Positions 31,877-42,973 of a stretch of DNA of 64,000 bases are shown here, in pieces (within the stretch, counting starts at the first letter, position 1; every line of letters starts with the position of its first letter). This DNA is from Dactylorhiza incarnata (taxonomy: Eukaryota; Streptophyta; Magnoliopsida; Asparagales; Orchidaceae): assembly GCA_033032865.1 (NCBI GenBank), contig JAWHQI010000327.1, forward strand, positions 2,369,501-2,433,500, in the 5' to 3' direction. Under the pieces are notes generated by a model. That model had not been told where the DNA came from and ran no database searches. It saw only the letters and a program-made list of their open reading frames with translations. The translations under genes and the position numbers were made by a program.

Positions 31877-34800
31877 CAGTGGCGGAGCCAGAATTTTATC
31901 TCAGAAGGGGCGAAAATTAAAATTTTAAAAATGTATCACAAAAACAATATATTGATGTATAATAAAAATTAACATTCACTTACAATCAATCATAATTGCC
32001 CTCGACGTGTTTTCATTCCTTGAAATCGTTAAATAATTGACTCATTTTCAACTAATTTGAATTTGCCTCTCTCAATGTAGGTCAATAAGCTGTCATTAAA
32101 CCATTCTTCACCAATTCGGTTGCGCAAACGTGACTTGATAATCTTCATTTTGGAGAATGCTCGTTTCACTATAGCTGTTGCAACTAGAAACAATAATGTC
32201 AATTTAATCAACTTGAGGATATGTCATATCCAACTTGAATTTAACAAATTGTTTCGCTAGATCGCTAACTCCCGTAAGATTCAAAAATTCAGCTCGGGAT
32301 GATGCATCTAAAATGTAAGTTTCAAGCTGACTTTGAAGAGTTATAAGCTGCACTTGAGAGAAGTCTTATGGATAGAATTTGGCAAAACACATCAACTTAT
32401 GTATATCAAACGCTGCAAATTTTTCACTTGGATCTAAACAAGCCATACAAATCAGTAGCTCTGTGTTGACTTCATTAAACAGATGGTTTAATTCATTCAG
32501 TTGCAAATTAATAACTACATAAAAGACTTCAACACGGTAATGATGCAGATTAGTTCTTTCTTCAACCTTTCGCCTTGATCTTCCCAAAACTTTAAAGTTT
32601 TCCTCCATTTTTATTACTTCTATCTTATGAATCTCATAAAATAATGTAACTTCTTTTATCAAATCAATCCAACCATCATCCCTAAATTTTTGCAGTCGTT
32701 GTTTGGAAATATTGACTAAGTGCATAACATTTACTATATTCTGATCCCTCTTTTGTTTCTGTGACGTCATTCCTAAAATATGCTTCATTAGATGTAGATT
32801 GAATGCAAATTTATATGTTTGAACAAAAGTTAAAATAACAGATGCCTCTGATCTTTTCTTGAATCTGACCCATCTAATCTTATGTCATCTAGCACATCAA
32901 CAACTGAAGAAAATATAAGTATCAGACTCACTAAAGAAGTATAGTGTGATCCCCAATGAGTATCTCAAGTTCTTTTGATACTTGTTTCTTGATTTAAACC
33001 TTTGCCACTCTGAATTTCTCCATTATCCAGCGCTCTAGTAATTCTAGCAATCTCCTTCTCTCTAAGTTTATCTCGTCTTTGACATGAAGCTCCAACAATA
33101 TTAGAAATACTGCTAACCAGAGTAAAGAGCATAGAAATTTGACAGTCATTGTTTGCTACAGCTACAAGTGCTAGTTTTAATTGATGAGCAAAGCAATGAA
33201 CATAATACGCAGATTCATTTTCTCTTAATATCAAACTTGTAAGGCCTCTGAATTCCCCCTGCATATTTTTTGCTCCATCATATCCTTGCCCACGTAGTCT
33301 TGCAAGTGTCAAACCATTAATAGAGAATATCATATCTATCGCTGCTTTTAAGGGTACTGCTGTTATATCAGTGACATGAACGATATCAAAAAAACACTCA
33401 ATAATACTTCCGGTCTTGTCCATATAACGAAAAACAACTGTCATTTGTTCTTTAATTGATATGTCACGAGCTTCATCAACTAATATTGAAAACAGGTCAT
33501 CACCAATTTCTGAAACTACGGCCTCTCTAATCTCACAAGCAATGACACTTACTATATCTTTCTGAATCTGAGGTGATGTTAATTTATTATTTTCTGGAGC
33601 ATTTTGTAAGGTTACTTTTGCAATATCTTCATTGTGCTCTCCCAACAATTCTAAAAGCTCAAGAGAATTTCCCTGATTATTAGATGTCGCGGATTCATCA
33701 TGACCTCGAAAAGATAGACCTTGGTTCAACAAAAATCTAATAACATCAATTGATGCTGTTAAACGAGCATGATACTCTACTTTAGCAATATCTGTTTGCT
33801 TAGAAAATGCAACTTGAATGTGAGCATTTTGACTTATAAGATCTTGACATTTCTTCAAAGCTATATTATGTGCACTAGCATGAGAGCCTACATGCATTTG
33901 TAATTTTTCACTTTTCTTCCAATGAGACCATCATGTAGTGACAAATGTGTTTCCACCTCCTTGATCCCCATGTTCAACTTTAAACAGTCTAAGATCTCTC
34001 TATCAGAGTCTAAGCTCAGCTAATCAGATAACAACACAGACAAAATGCAGCATCTTTTGATATACTGTACTCTAACCAATTGCTATGTAAGTTAAACAAA
34101 TCTGGAACAAAACGCCTTGGATCTTTACCAAAATAAGTAAACGTAAAATTATGATTTCTTGGTTGGCATGGGTCTTTTAGCCAATAAGCCATTCGAACTT
34201 GATCTCTTATATTCACATGATAATCAGAAATCATTGGTCTTAATCCAGGATCTGAAATTAACTCATCCAAATTAAATTGTTCACGATTTCTTTTAAGATG
34301 TTTGAATTGACTTGATTCACTAACAATTACACAATCTTTCTCCTCTGAAACATCAACACAAGAATTTGGAAAAACTTCTCTACTTGGCACATCCGAATTA
34401 GGTTGCTCATCTGATTTTAATTTCTTTTTAAAATACTTTCCCATTCAAAAAAATAAGAATTATACCCAAAAGAACAAACACTATTAGAGACTAGAGAGCA
34501 TAAGACTATAAGAGATTAAGACCTTGGTGTCCTGTGTCCATACCTGATGGCTGATGCCCAATGCCCCAAACTCCCAAAGTACTGTCTCTTTGGAATGAGA
34601 AGAGAATTTTACCTGCGCAACATAAAATAGTTGAAAGTTGAAACCCTACTTCTGCAACTCACATCACACAATATTCTGAATATATATGAAATGTTATTGT
34701 GATTTCTAAGCTAAAAATATACGATACAGTAGACTAAACACGAATTGATGAATAACTCATTCAAGATTTCACATGAATAACTCATTCAAGATGAATAACC

Positions 34801-35368
34801 GGTAAGAGAGGGAATGCGGTTTTTACCTGCGCAGGTGAGATCGTGATCTTTCATACCGGAGGACTGAGGAGTAGGAGCGTCGCTGCGTCGGGATAGGGAT
34901 TCGGGAGCGTCGCTGCGCCAGGAGGATGGAAGGGGAGGAGAATGCAACAGACGGGTATGGGCCTATGGCGCAACAGACGGGAGGATGGACTAGGTCGTGT
35001 CCTGCGGGTTGTGGCGTTGGGGCTTGCAGATAGGGAAATGGCAGCTCGCCGGCCCACCGGGGATAGGAGGATGCAACAGACGGATGTAGATGGGAGGAGC
35101 GCAGAGATCGGGACTCGGGAGGAGGAGACGATGAGTACCGGAGACGGAGGACTGAGGATCCCCGCTGCTGCGCCAGGAGGGATCGGGACTACAGACGGAT
35201 GTAGATGGGAGGAGCGCAGGGATCGGGACTCGGGAGGAGGAGTACCGGAGACGGAGGCGGGAGGATTGAGGAGCCTCGCTGCTGCGCCGGGCGGGATCGG
35301 GAGCCTCGATGTTTCCGAAATTTTTGAGGGCGTCTGCCCCTTCTCGACCTAAATTGGATCCACCAATA
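31877..35368 (-). mobile_element. hAT transposon, 3492 bp, decayed
   Basis: The left end is CAGTGGCGGAGCC and the right end GGATCCACCAATA, a weak inverted pair. Exact 8-bp CTTGTGTG duplications lie at 31,869-31,876 and 35,369-35,376. The interior carries a broken ZMYM1-like (TTF zinc finger) hAT transposase on minus. The right part (34,500-35,368) is a noncoding leader; frames of 68 and 136 codons there have no domain. Confidence 0.9.
32029..34444 (-). pseudogene. hAT transposase (ZMYM1-like, TTF-type finger), several lesions
   Basis: From high to low coordinates: 34,444-34,016 encodes the lysine-rich start and TTF-type zinc-finger region (YFGKDPRRFVPDLF...CLCCY). 33,897-32,965 encodes the DUF4371-like catalytic core (SFRGHDES, ILVDEARDISIKEQM, GQGYDGAKNMQGEFRGL, HCFAHQLKLALVA, NIVGASCQRRD). 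32,788-32,366 is the helical insertion. 32,211-32,029 is the hAT dimerisation end (RAFSKMKIIKSRLRNRIGEEW). Stops and shifts separate these blocks (for example just after LCCYLIS at 34,016 and at 32,965), so it cannot be translated as one protein. Domain order and wording match plant hAT elements annotated as zinc finger MYM-type protein 1-like. Confidence 0.9.
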
Positions 35369-35370
35369 CT

Positions 35371-35401
<31 letters not shown>

Positions 35402-36736
35402 TTGGAGGTTGTGGGGCTATGGGTAGGAAATCGCCTCTATGATGTTGAACTTACAATCTACATGTGCGCATATTTACATGGAAGGAAACTTCGTGGCGGA
35501 TGCGATGACTACGTATGCTAGGAATCATAGAGCAAGTTGTGGTTTCTCCAAGGAGTTTATTCCCGTTTCAATTAGGAATCTCATTTCAAAAGATGCAGTA
35601 GGCAATAAATTCTTACGGGTTATATATATAAGTATATATATGTATGTATGCATGTATATATATGTATGCATGTATATATATGTATGCATGTATGTATATA
35701 TCCATGTATATATATACATATAGAGTGAGATTCTAATGCGAGAGAGAGAGTTTGTAATGAGCTCATGATATTGCTTAAGAGCACACATTATTTGTACACA
35801 CACTCAAAACTCAACTAGAATCTATATCGGCTACTTATAACTCGATTTTAGTGCGCGCCAGAATAAAACAATTCTCTCTCTCTCTGTATCTCTCTCTCTT
35901 TCTCTACTCCGTCACCATGCGGCACGAGGCTTTACTGTCCTTTAAAAATGTTAATAAAAGTAATAAACAATAACGAGTGGGTAGATCCACTGCAGAGGAC
36001 TCTGACGTTTATATTTCCAATACTGAGACTAATGTCTGTCGTCTTCGATCCCGCAGTTGTATATATATTTTACTATTAATATAGCTGCCCATTTAGTACT
36101 ACTGCAGCGGTTCAGTGGATGAAAACCTGGAACAACGACCTGCATGGGCTAAAGAGCCGCCGCGAACCCAGCCATTTTTTTCCGCGCGCCAACAAACAGC
36201 AGCTATCACATGTCCTCTGTTTCTTCCTCCCCGCGGCCGCTACTTATCCACTAACGCTTTTTCAAACACTTCTATAATATTACTGTGCGTACTTACTTTG
36301 TCTCGTTGCTAATAATATTGCTTCCTGCGCAGCGATTCATCTTCTTCACCCAGTTCCAAAAAATTCCTCGGTTTAGAAGTAGGCCGAGGACAAAAAGGAG
36401 CTCTGCTTCATATTTGACCAAATACAGAAATCGAGCGCCTTCTCCTAATATAAATATATATAAATATATGCATTAATCTCAAACCCCTGCGTGTATTAAC
36501 TGTTCTGATGAAAGGAGACATGAACAGGGAAGCAGAGCAGCGCCTGAGCCCAATAGAAAAATGGATTGTAAATTTAGCCCATGATCAACTAATACCCACT
36601 AAGGAAACTTTGTTGAGCCCGTTATGGAGCAACGACCAAGTAATGCCACCCACTTAATTATGGGCTCATATATTGATAGCCTTACACCCATGTCATGACT
36701 TCTCTAGATCTTTAATGTATAGGTGGAGGGTAAACA
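35369..36736. repeat. Intergenic DNA with microsatellites
   Basis: A TG run (35,371-35,399) begins inside the hAT target duplication. A TATGTATGCATGTA-type array runs from about 35,628 to 35,720, and a CT run from 35,874 to 35,905. The rest (35,906-36,736) shows no gene. Confidence 0.75.
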
Positions 36737-37228
36737 TGATGGTAATTTAAACCTTTTAAGGCTTCATTTGGCGTAGCTGTGGCGGGCGGCGTTTGCGGCA
36801 AACGCCGCCGCAAGGCGCGTAACCAAATGGCGGGCGGCGGCGTTTGCCGCGTTTGCACCCGCCGCGCCATGAGAAACGGAGCAAAAAGCTCCGTTTCGAT
36901 CCCCCGCCTCTGCCCTCCGGTTCGAAATCCACGTTTGCACCCGCCGGGAGTAACGCCACCGCCGCGCCAAATAAAGCCTAAGAATCCAAAAACTGTTCAG
37001 AGAGGTTGGATTGAACAAAATAAAAGTGCTTGCTTCTTTATTAACAAACAGAGCTATTTATAAGCTTTTACATGGGGTGCAGATAGCTGGAGGATAAGTA
37101 TCATTTTATCTCTTATTAACAAGCTGTAAAGTAAAACAAGATATCATTTATATTTATTATGATATCATTACATTTTAACCACTTGCATGAAATCTGAGTT
37201 GACTGCGCACATTGTTTTATTTCTTACA
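36737..37228 (-). mobile_element. 3' LTR of the minus-strand Copia
   Basis: 270 bp of LTR interrupted by a 219-bp MITE plus its 3-bp duplication. On minus, the adjoining purine run TTTTAGGGGGGA (about 37,229-37,240) is the polypurine tract. Confidence 0.92.
36760..36978. mobile_element. Tourist-like MITE inserted in the LTR, 219 bp
   Basis: Ends GGCTTCATTTGGCG and CGCCAAATAAAGCC; TAA on both sides (36,757-36,759; 36,979-36,981). The uninterrupted LTR at 41,345 shows the empty site CCTTTTAAGAATCC. TAA duplication and GGC...GCC ends suit PIF/Harbinger. The interior is rich in GGCGGCGTTTGC palindromes. Confidence 0.9.
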
Positions 37229-37230
37229 TC

Positions 37231-39951
37231 CCCCCTAAAACAGGGTTCACGATAACTCCCATTTTCTCCCGGAGGGAAAGAAACCTTGCCCTAGATAGCG
37301 GTTTGGTTAGAATGTCGGCTATCTGATCTTCGCTGCTGCAGTAGATAACTTTGATCTTTCCTTGTTATACTTTCTCTCTGATGAAGTGCAGTCGTAGATC
37401 AATGTGCTTCGTTTTGTGTTGAGTTAGGGGATTCTTCGCTAAAGCGATCACTGATGTGTTGTCGCAGTTTAAGATGGTGGCTTCATCTTCTTCCTTTTTT
37501 CCAGTTATTTCTTTCACCATCTCTCTTAACCAGGTAGCTTCATAGCTTGCAGCACTGAGGGCCATATATTCGGCTTCTGCTGTTGAAAGAGCTACCGTCT
37601 GTTGCTTGCGAGAGCTCCAGGTCACAGTTTTCTTACCTAGCATGAATAAATACCCGCTAGTACTTTTTCGATCTTCTAAATCTCCGCCCCAATCTGCATC
37701 ACAGAACCCTTGTAGTCGGAAATGCTGATCTTTGTTGTATTGCAGTCCAAACGTGTTGGTTCCCTGGATATAGCGAAGAATGCGATTGAGAGCTGCAAAA
37801 TGTTGTTTAGAGGGACAGCTAACAAATCTGGAAACAATGTTTACAACATTCTCTATATCCGGGCGCGTATTGGACAAGTATATCAAAGATCTGACTATAG
37901 ATCTATATAAGTCTTCTGCCATACATTCTTCGGATGCTGCCTTTTGAAGTTTTTCACCTTTTTCCATAGGGGTGAGTGAAGGATTACTATCACTCATGTT
38001 GAATTTCTTTAATATCTCTTTTGCATAGTTACTTTGGGACAGAAAGATACCTTTTTGACGTTGAAGAACTTGAATTCCGAGAAAGAACTTCATTTTTCCT
38101 AAGTTTGTCATTTCATACTTGGTTTCCATTTCAAGTTGAAATTTACTTAGCATTGTAGTAGAATTTCTAGTGATCAATAAGTCATCAACATATAGACCTA
38201 GGAGTAAGAACTTCTCATCTTCTCTTCTGGAGAAAAAGGTTGGTTCACTTTCACACTTTTTGAAGTTATTTTCTTGCAAATATGAATCTATATTTGCATT
38301 CCAAGCACGTGGTGCCTGTTTGAGACCATACAAGGATTTGTTTAGTTTGTATACCTTGTTTTCTTGTGTTTGTTGAATGAAGCCTTGGGGTTGCTCCACA
38401 TAAACTTCCTCTACGATGGATCCATTAAGAAAAGCAGATTTTACATCATAATGGTACACAGGTAATTGAAGTTGATCAGCTGCATAAGCTAAAAGAAGGC
38501 GTATGGTATTCATACGAACAATAGGAGCATAAGTTTCTTCATAATCCTTGCCAAATTGTTGTGAGTAGCCTTTGGCTACAAGTCGAGCTTTATGTCTTGA
38601 GATAGTCCCATCTTCATTGTATTTGATCCTATAGAGCCACTTTAAACCGATTACTAATTTTTCTGGTGGTTTGTTTACTAGGTCCCAAGTGTTGTGTTTA
38701 TTTATCATATTGATTTCTTCTTCCATTGCAAGTTTCCATTCAGGTTGTGAATGAGCTTCAACAAATGAATGTGGAGCAATTGATATTAAGGCTACATCAC
38801 TTTGCTGATAAATTTCTTCCAAGCTGCGCATTTTATGGGGCGATGATGAAGAGCTAGAATCAGAGGAATCACCTTGATCTTGCCAATCCTGAGGATGAGG
38901 ATGGATGGATTCATTAATCTGTTGTGAATCAACCACTCGTATTTGAGGTATTGTGTCCTGCTTATCTGATTCCCAATTCCATTCACCTGATTCATTGAAA
39001 ATAACATCATGGGAGATTAGTAATTTCTTTTCTATTGGCTCATATAGTCTATAAGCCTTTGATTGCTCACTATATCCAATAAAGATGCATTCTTTGCTCT
39101 TGTTGTCCATCTCCTCTTCTCTTCCTCTTTGAAGCAACATAAAAGCAGTACATCCAAACACTTTCAGATGCTGTAAAGTGGGTTTTCTTCTGAAAAGTTG
39201 TTGATAAGGGGTAGAGTTTTGAAGAGCTTTAGTAGAAGATCTGTTAAGTATGTGAACAGCTGTATTTACAGCTTCAGCCCAAAATTCATTTGGTAATCCT
39301 TTGTGAATTAGCATCGTTCTAGCCATCTCGACAACAGTCCTGTTCTTCCTTTCTACCACCCCATTTTGTTGTGGTGAGTAGGGAACTGTAAGTTGTCTTT
39401 TTATTCCACTTTCTGTACAGAAATTGTTGAACTGATTGGAGGTGAACTCTCCCACCCTATCAGTTCTAAACATCTTAATGGCTGAGCTAAATTGGTTTTC
39501 AACTTCTCTTTTGAAATTTTGAAATTCTTGAAACGATTCAGACTTTGAAGAGAGAAAATACACCCACATGAATTTGCTAAAATCATCAACCAATAGGAAG
39601 TAGTAAACTTTACCTCCAAGGGATTTAGTTGCAGTTGGTCCCCAAAGGTCTCCATGAATTAAATCCAATGGATGCTGTGAATTTCCTTCAGTTGATGGAG
39701 GGAAGGGAAGCTTGTGAGCTTTTCCTTTAGCACAGCTGGAACAAAACATTTGTTCTTTTGACATTTCAGGTAGTCCTGAGAATAATTCCTTTCTTTGCAT
39801 ATTATGAATTGCTTCATGATGTAGGTGGCCCAGTCGATGATGCCATAACATTGTAGTATTGATTTTCTGTGAACAAATCATTGCAGTTTGTTGAATAGAG
39901 AGATAGATCCAACGGAAATACTCTATCCTTTCCCATTTTTACTGAGACAAT
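37231..39951 (-). pseudogene. Copia integrase, reverse transcriptase and RNase H
   Basis: A long minus frame (39,881-37,365, 838 codons) carries the integrase finger (LWHHRLGHLHHEA, CSSCAKGKAHKLPF), integrase core (HGDLWGP, RTDRVGEF, QQNGVVERKNRT), and reverse transcriptase (YDVKSAFLNGSIVEEVYVEQP, LYGLKQAPRAW, YVDDLLI). RNase H follows (GFCDADWGGD, ALSTAEAEYMALS). The frame is closed by a TAA at about 37,365, yet the family's usual C-terminus (DQIADILTKPL) continues in the same frame beyond it. The wording is closest to Tork/TNT1-type Copia. The core is unusually well preserved for a broken element. Confidence 0.92.
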
Positions 39952-41281
39952 TAGGCCCCTGTTTTGCCTTCAAAAATATGACAAATATTGTTATCAAAAG
40001 AAATTGAATATCCTTTTTGGAGAAGCTGACCTACACTCAGTAGGTTTTGAGCAAGTTGAGGAACAAATTGTACATCTGTAATTGTTTTGATGTATCCTGC
40101 TGGTGTTTTGATATAGATGTCTCCCTTGCCTTCTATGTTTGCTGCTTCACCATTTCCTAGATACACTTTTGCTTTATAACTCTCATCTAACTTTATGAAG
40201 TGCTATTTTTGGTAGGTCATGTGAGCTGAACATCCACTATCTATGTACCATAGATTGGACTGTTCAGATTCTATTTTTAAGCAAGAATAAAACAGTTTTT
40301 CTGACCCTTCTCCACCTTTTTCTTTTTCAACAAGTGGGAAGATTCTTTATGCCAACAATCCTTGTCGGCATGATTTGGTATTTTGCATCTCTTACATCTT
40401 GAAAAACAATCTCGTGAATTATGAGTTGTTTTATTACAGATGATGCAATAGATTGGAGGTCGCCCCATACTTTGCTCTTGAAATTGTATGGGACTGTTTC
40501 CTCTACCTCTTCCTCTGCCTGGTTGTACCCATGGTTGAGTATTTTTTTCTTTCTTCCTTTCTAAGGGGTGTTTTGTAAGATTCTCCTTTTTGTGCTCTAC
40601 TCCAGATCTGATAATTTTTACTTTGGTTTGTAAAGACTGATTTATAGATTGGGAATCTCTTCCTAACCTATCTTCATGGGATTTTAAAGATGCTGCTAGC
40701 TCTGTTAAAGGGAGTTTGAATATATCCTTTGACTCCTCTATGTCTGTTACTGCAGGATTAAAAGAACTAGGTAGACTTCTTAAAAGCTTTGGGACAATAT
40801 ATTTATCCTCAACTGTGTCTCCAAGGGCTCTTATTTGGTTTATCAAGTTTATTACTTTAGCAAGGAAATCTTGTACAGATTCTCCTGCTTTCATGGTTAC
40901 TGAATCCAATTCAGTCCATATAGTTTGAAGTTTCATTGCCACAACTTTGGGTAATCCCTTATACTCTTCACTAAGGATGTCCCACGCCTCTTTGGCAGTT
41001 TCTGAACTCATTATTCTAGGAAATATTACCCCTGTGACACCTTGTTGAATAAGCATAAGTGCTCTTGCATCTTTCATTGCAATTTCTTCTCTTTTTGCTT
41101 CTGTAATCTCTGGTGCTTTGCCTTTAACTGTTTCTGTAGGTCCCTATTGTACCAATTCCCATAAGCCTTGTGATTTGAACACCGTGCGCATTTGAACCCA
41201 CCAGTGTTGGTATTTTTCACCATTAAATACAGGGATTGTAGAGTGGGATTGAGAGAAAGAGGAGGTAGATGATGAGGCCAT
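39952..41281 (-). pseudogene. Copia gag and protease, several stops
   Basis: ATG at 41,281-41,279 (MASSSTSSFSQSH) opens the gag. A stop interrupts it about 45 codons in, before the 266-codon stretch 41,077-40,277. That stretch carries the UBN2-type capsid (WDILSEEYKG, TELAASLKSHEDR) and two zinc knuckles (CIICNKTTHNSRDC and CKRCKIPNHADKDC). After the stop at 40,277 a shifted frame carries the protease active site WYIDSGCSAHM, with a stop near 40,213. The 40,166-39,951 stretch (LGNGEAANIEGKGDI, LLSVGQL) is the rest of the protease region. Confidence 0.88.
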
Positions 41282-41330
41282 TAACCAGTTTGAGAGTTAT
41301 ATGAAAACTCTAAGAGATCATAAGAAGTAT

Positions 41331-41343
41331 GGCTCTGATACCA
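41331..41343 (-). promoter_or_regulatory. Primer-binding site
   Basis: On minus it reads TGGTATCAGAGCC, an exact match to the common tRNA-iMet primer site, one base from the LTR end at 41,345. Confidence 0.95.
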
Positions 41344-41344
41344 C

Positions 41345-41610
41345 TGATGGTAATTTAAACCTTTTAAGAATCCAAAAACTGTTCAGAGAGGTTGGATTGA
41401 ACAAAATAAAACTGCTTGCTTTTTTATTAACAAACAGAGCTATTTATAAGCTTTTACATGGGGTGCAGATAGCTAGAGGATAAGTATCATTTTATCTCTT
41501 ATTAACCAGCTGTAAAGTAATACAAGATATCATTTATATTTATTATGATATCATTACATTTTAACCACTTGAAATCTGAGTTCAATGCGCACATTGTTTT
41601 ATTTCTTACA
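41345..41610 (-). mobile_element. 5' LTR of the minus-strand Copia
   Basis: 266 bp, on minus starting TGTAAGAAATAAAAC and ending ACCATCA. A TATA-like AGCTTATAAATAGC lies on minus near 41,440-41,453. It has no MITE and so preserves the empty site of the other LTR. Confidence 0.95.
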
Positions 41611-41615
41611 AAACA

Positions 41616-41949
41616 CACGAGTGACTCCCATGCGACCAATGACAGTGTCCAGCTACGATAGTGACCCGACGCGACGACACACCGCCACTCGAAGTCCCCC
41701 TGGCTAGCGGATGACTGCAGTCCCAAGGGAATTGTAAGGGAGGGGTTTTTATTTAATTAAATAAGAAATAAATATAGGAAGAGATGATTGAATAGAGGTC
41801 TAAGATTGTTTTGTTGGTCCACACCGTCACACAATTACACCGTAAGAGAATATATTTATATATATATAATACTTGGTGGTCTTCATATCATACCATCAAG
41901 TAGATCTTAACCCTTGATTTAAAATCAAGTCAATCTAAAGTTCAGTTTA
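41616..41949. other. Short intergenic stretch
   Basis: Contains a TA run (41,856-41,868) and no ORF or repeat I can name. Confidence 0.5.
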
Positions 41950-42882
41950 ATGCTCCTTGATGGGGGTCCCCTGTAATGATTTGGGTTGGGCCGGTCTGGA
42001 TTTCGACCAAGTCGCTAAAGCAAGACAAGCCGATCGAGCAAGGTGTACGCACGCCCGTACAACACGCACACCCAGCAACCTCCCAAAGACGCAGGCCACA
42101 CGCACAGGCCTCGCGCGCGCGCACGCATGTGCCCCCACCCGCATGCCAGCCTTACGCCACCGCCATTCGCCAGCACCGCCCGCCACCGCCTTCGGCTACC
42201 ACCACTGTCGGCGAACCTTCTCGGGCCACCCCGGGGCATGCCCGTCATTTTTCCAGAAAGTGGTGATCTAGGTGCCCAGAAACACGCAGCCTCATTCGCC
42301 GATTCAAATTTCAAGATGCGCAATTACAATGTGCCCCTCAGAAAAACTATAAAAAGCTCCTAGGCCTTCATTTGAGGACAAGTGACCAAGAAGAGAGAAA
42401 ATAGAAATGAAGGTTTTCCGGCGAAAACTTGGAACTCTATGGTTTTCCGGCGAAGACTTGGAGTTCTCTTATTCTCTGGGTCAAGCGCTCACTTTGCTCA
42501 AGTGCCCACTCAAGGGCCTTCTCCCGTGCCTTCTCAAATGTGGACTTAGCTTTCCACATCGCCTGCTCCAGTGCCTGCGCTCGAAGCCGCTCCTGCGAGC
42601 GTCAAGAAAGACTTTACATCTTTTTTACTTTCAAGTACTTGTAATCTGAGCGGTGGCTTGTCACCCTCTCGAATATTCTAGCACTTGAAACCTCAAGTAA
42701 ACTAGTGGAATTGGTCGGCACTGAACCGACCCTATAGGTTTTTCCCTTTTTGAATTTTTCCACGTAAAACGTCTTGCCGGCTCTGTTGTTGGTTCTCTTT
42801 TAACTGTTTGCGCGCTTGACACACTCTCGAGCTTAGGCGATTTAATTCTCCAGACTGAGAGAGTGCTAAGCGACCCGCAACA
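41950..42882 (+). mobile_element. 5' LTR of the Tat-like element
   Basis: Matches 46,298-47,379: GGGTCCCCTGTAATGATTTGGG at the start, CCAGAAAGTGGTGATC, CTCAGAAAAACTATAAAAAG (TATA near 42,347), and TCTCGAATATTCTAGCACTTG near the end. It ends GACCCGCAACA. The exact start is uncertain by about 10 bp. Confidence 0.8.
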
Positions 42883-42906
42883 GTTTGACGTCGTATGTGG
42901 GAAAGG
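42883..42906 (+). promoter_or_regulatory. Decayed primer-binding site
   Basis: GTTTGACGTCGTATGTGGGA lies directly after the LTR end. It resembles the TTGGCGCCGTCTGTGGGA start common in Tat/Ogre elements, with changes that are mostly G to A or C to T. Confidence 0.6.
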
Positions 42907-42973
42907 TATTTCCAAAGCTCTGAAAAGGTTACTAAAGACAGTGCTCGTCCTGTGCAAGCACTCCTGACCAATA

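Larger units (their letters stand above)
36737..41610 (-). mobile_element. Ty1/Copia element with two LTRs and exact target duplication
   Basis: LTRs at 36,737-37,228 and 41,345-41,610 start TGATGG and end CTTACA (plus-strand view). Both outer flanks are AAACA (36,732-36,736 and 41,611-41,615). A full primer site and a purine tract lie inside. About seven substitutions and one 4-bp indel separate the LTRs once the MITE in the left one is ignored. The coding region is broken in several places. Confidence 0.95.
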
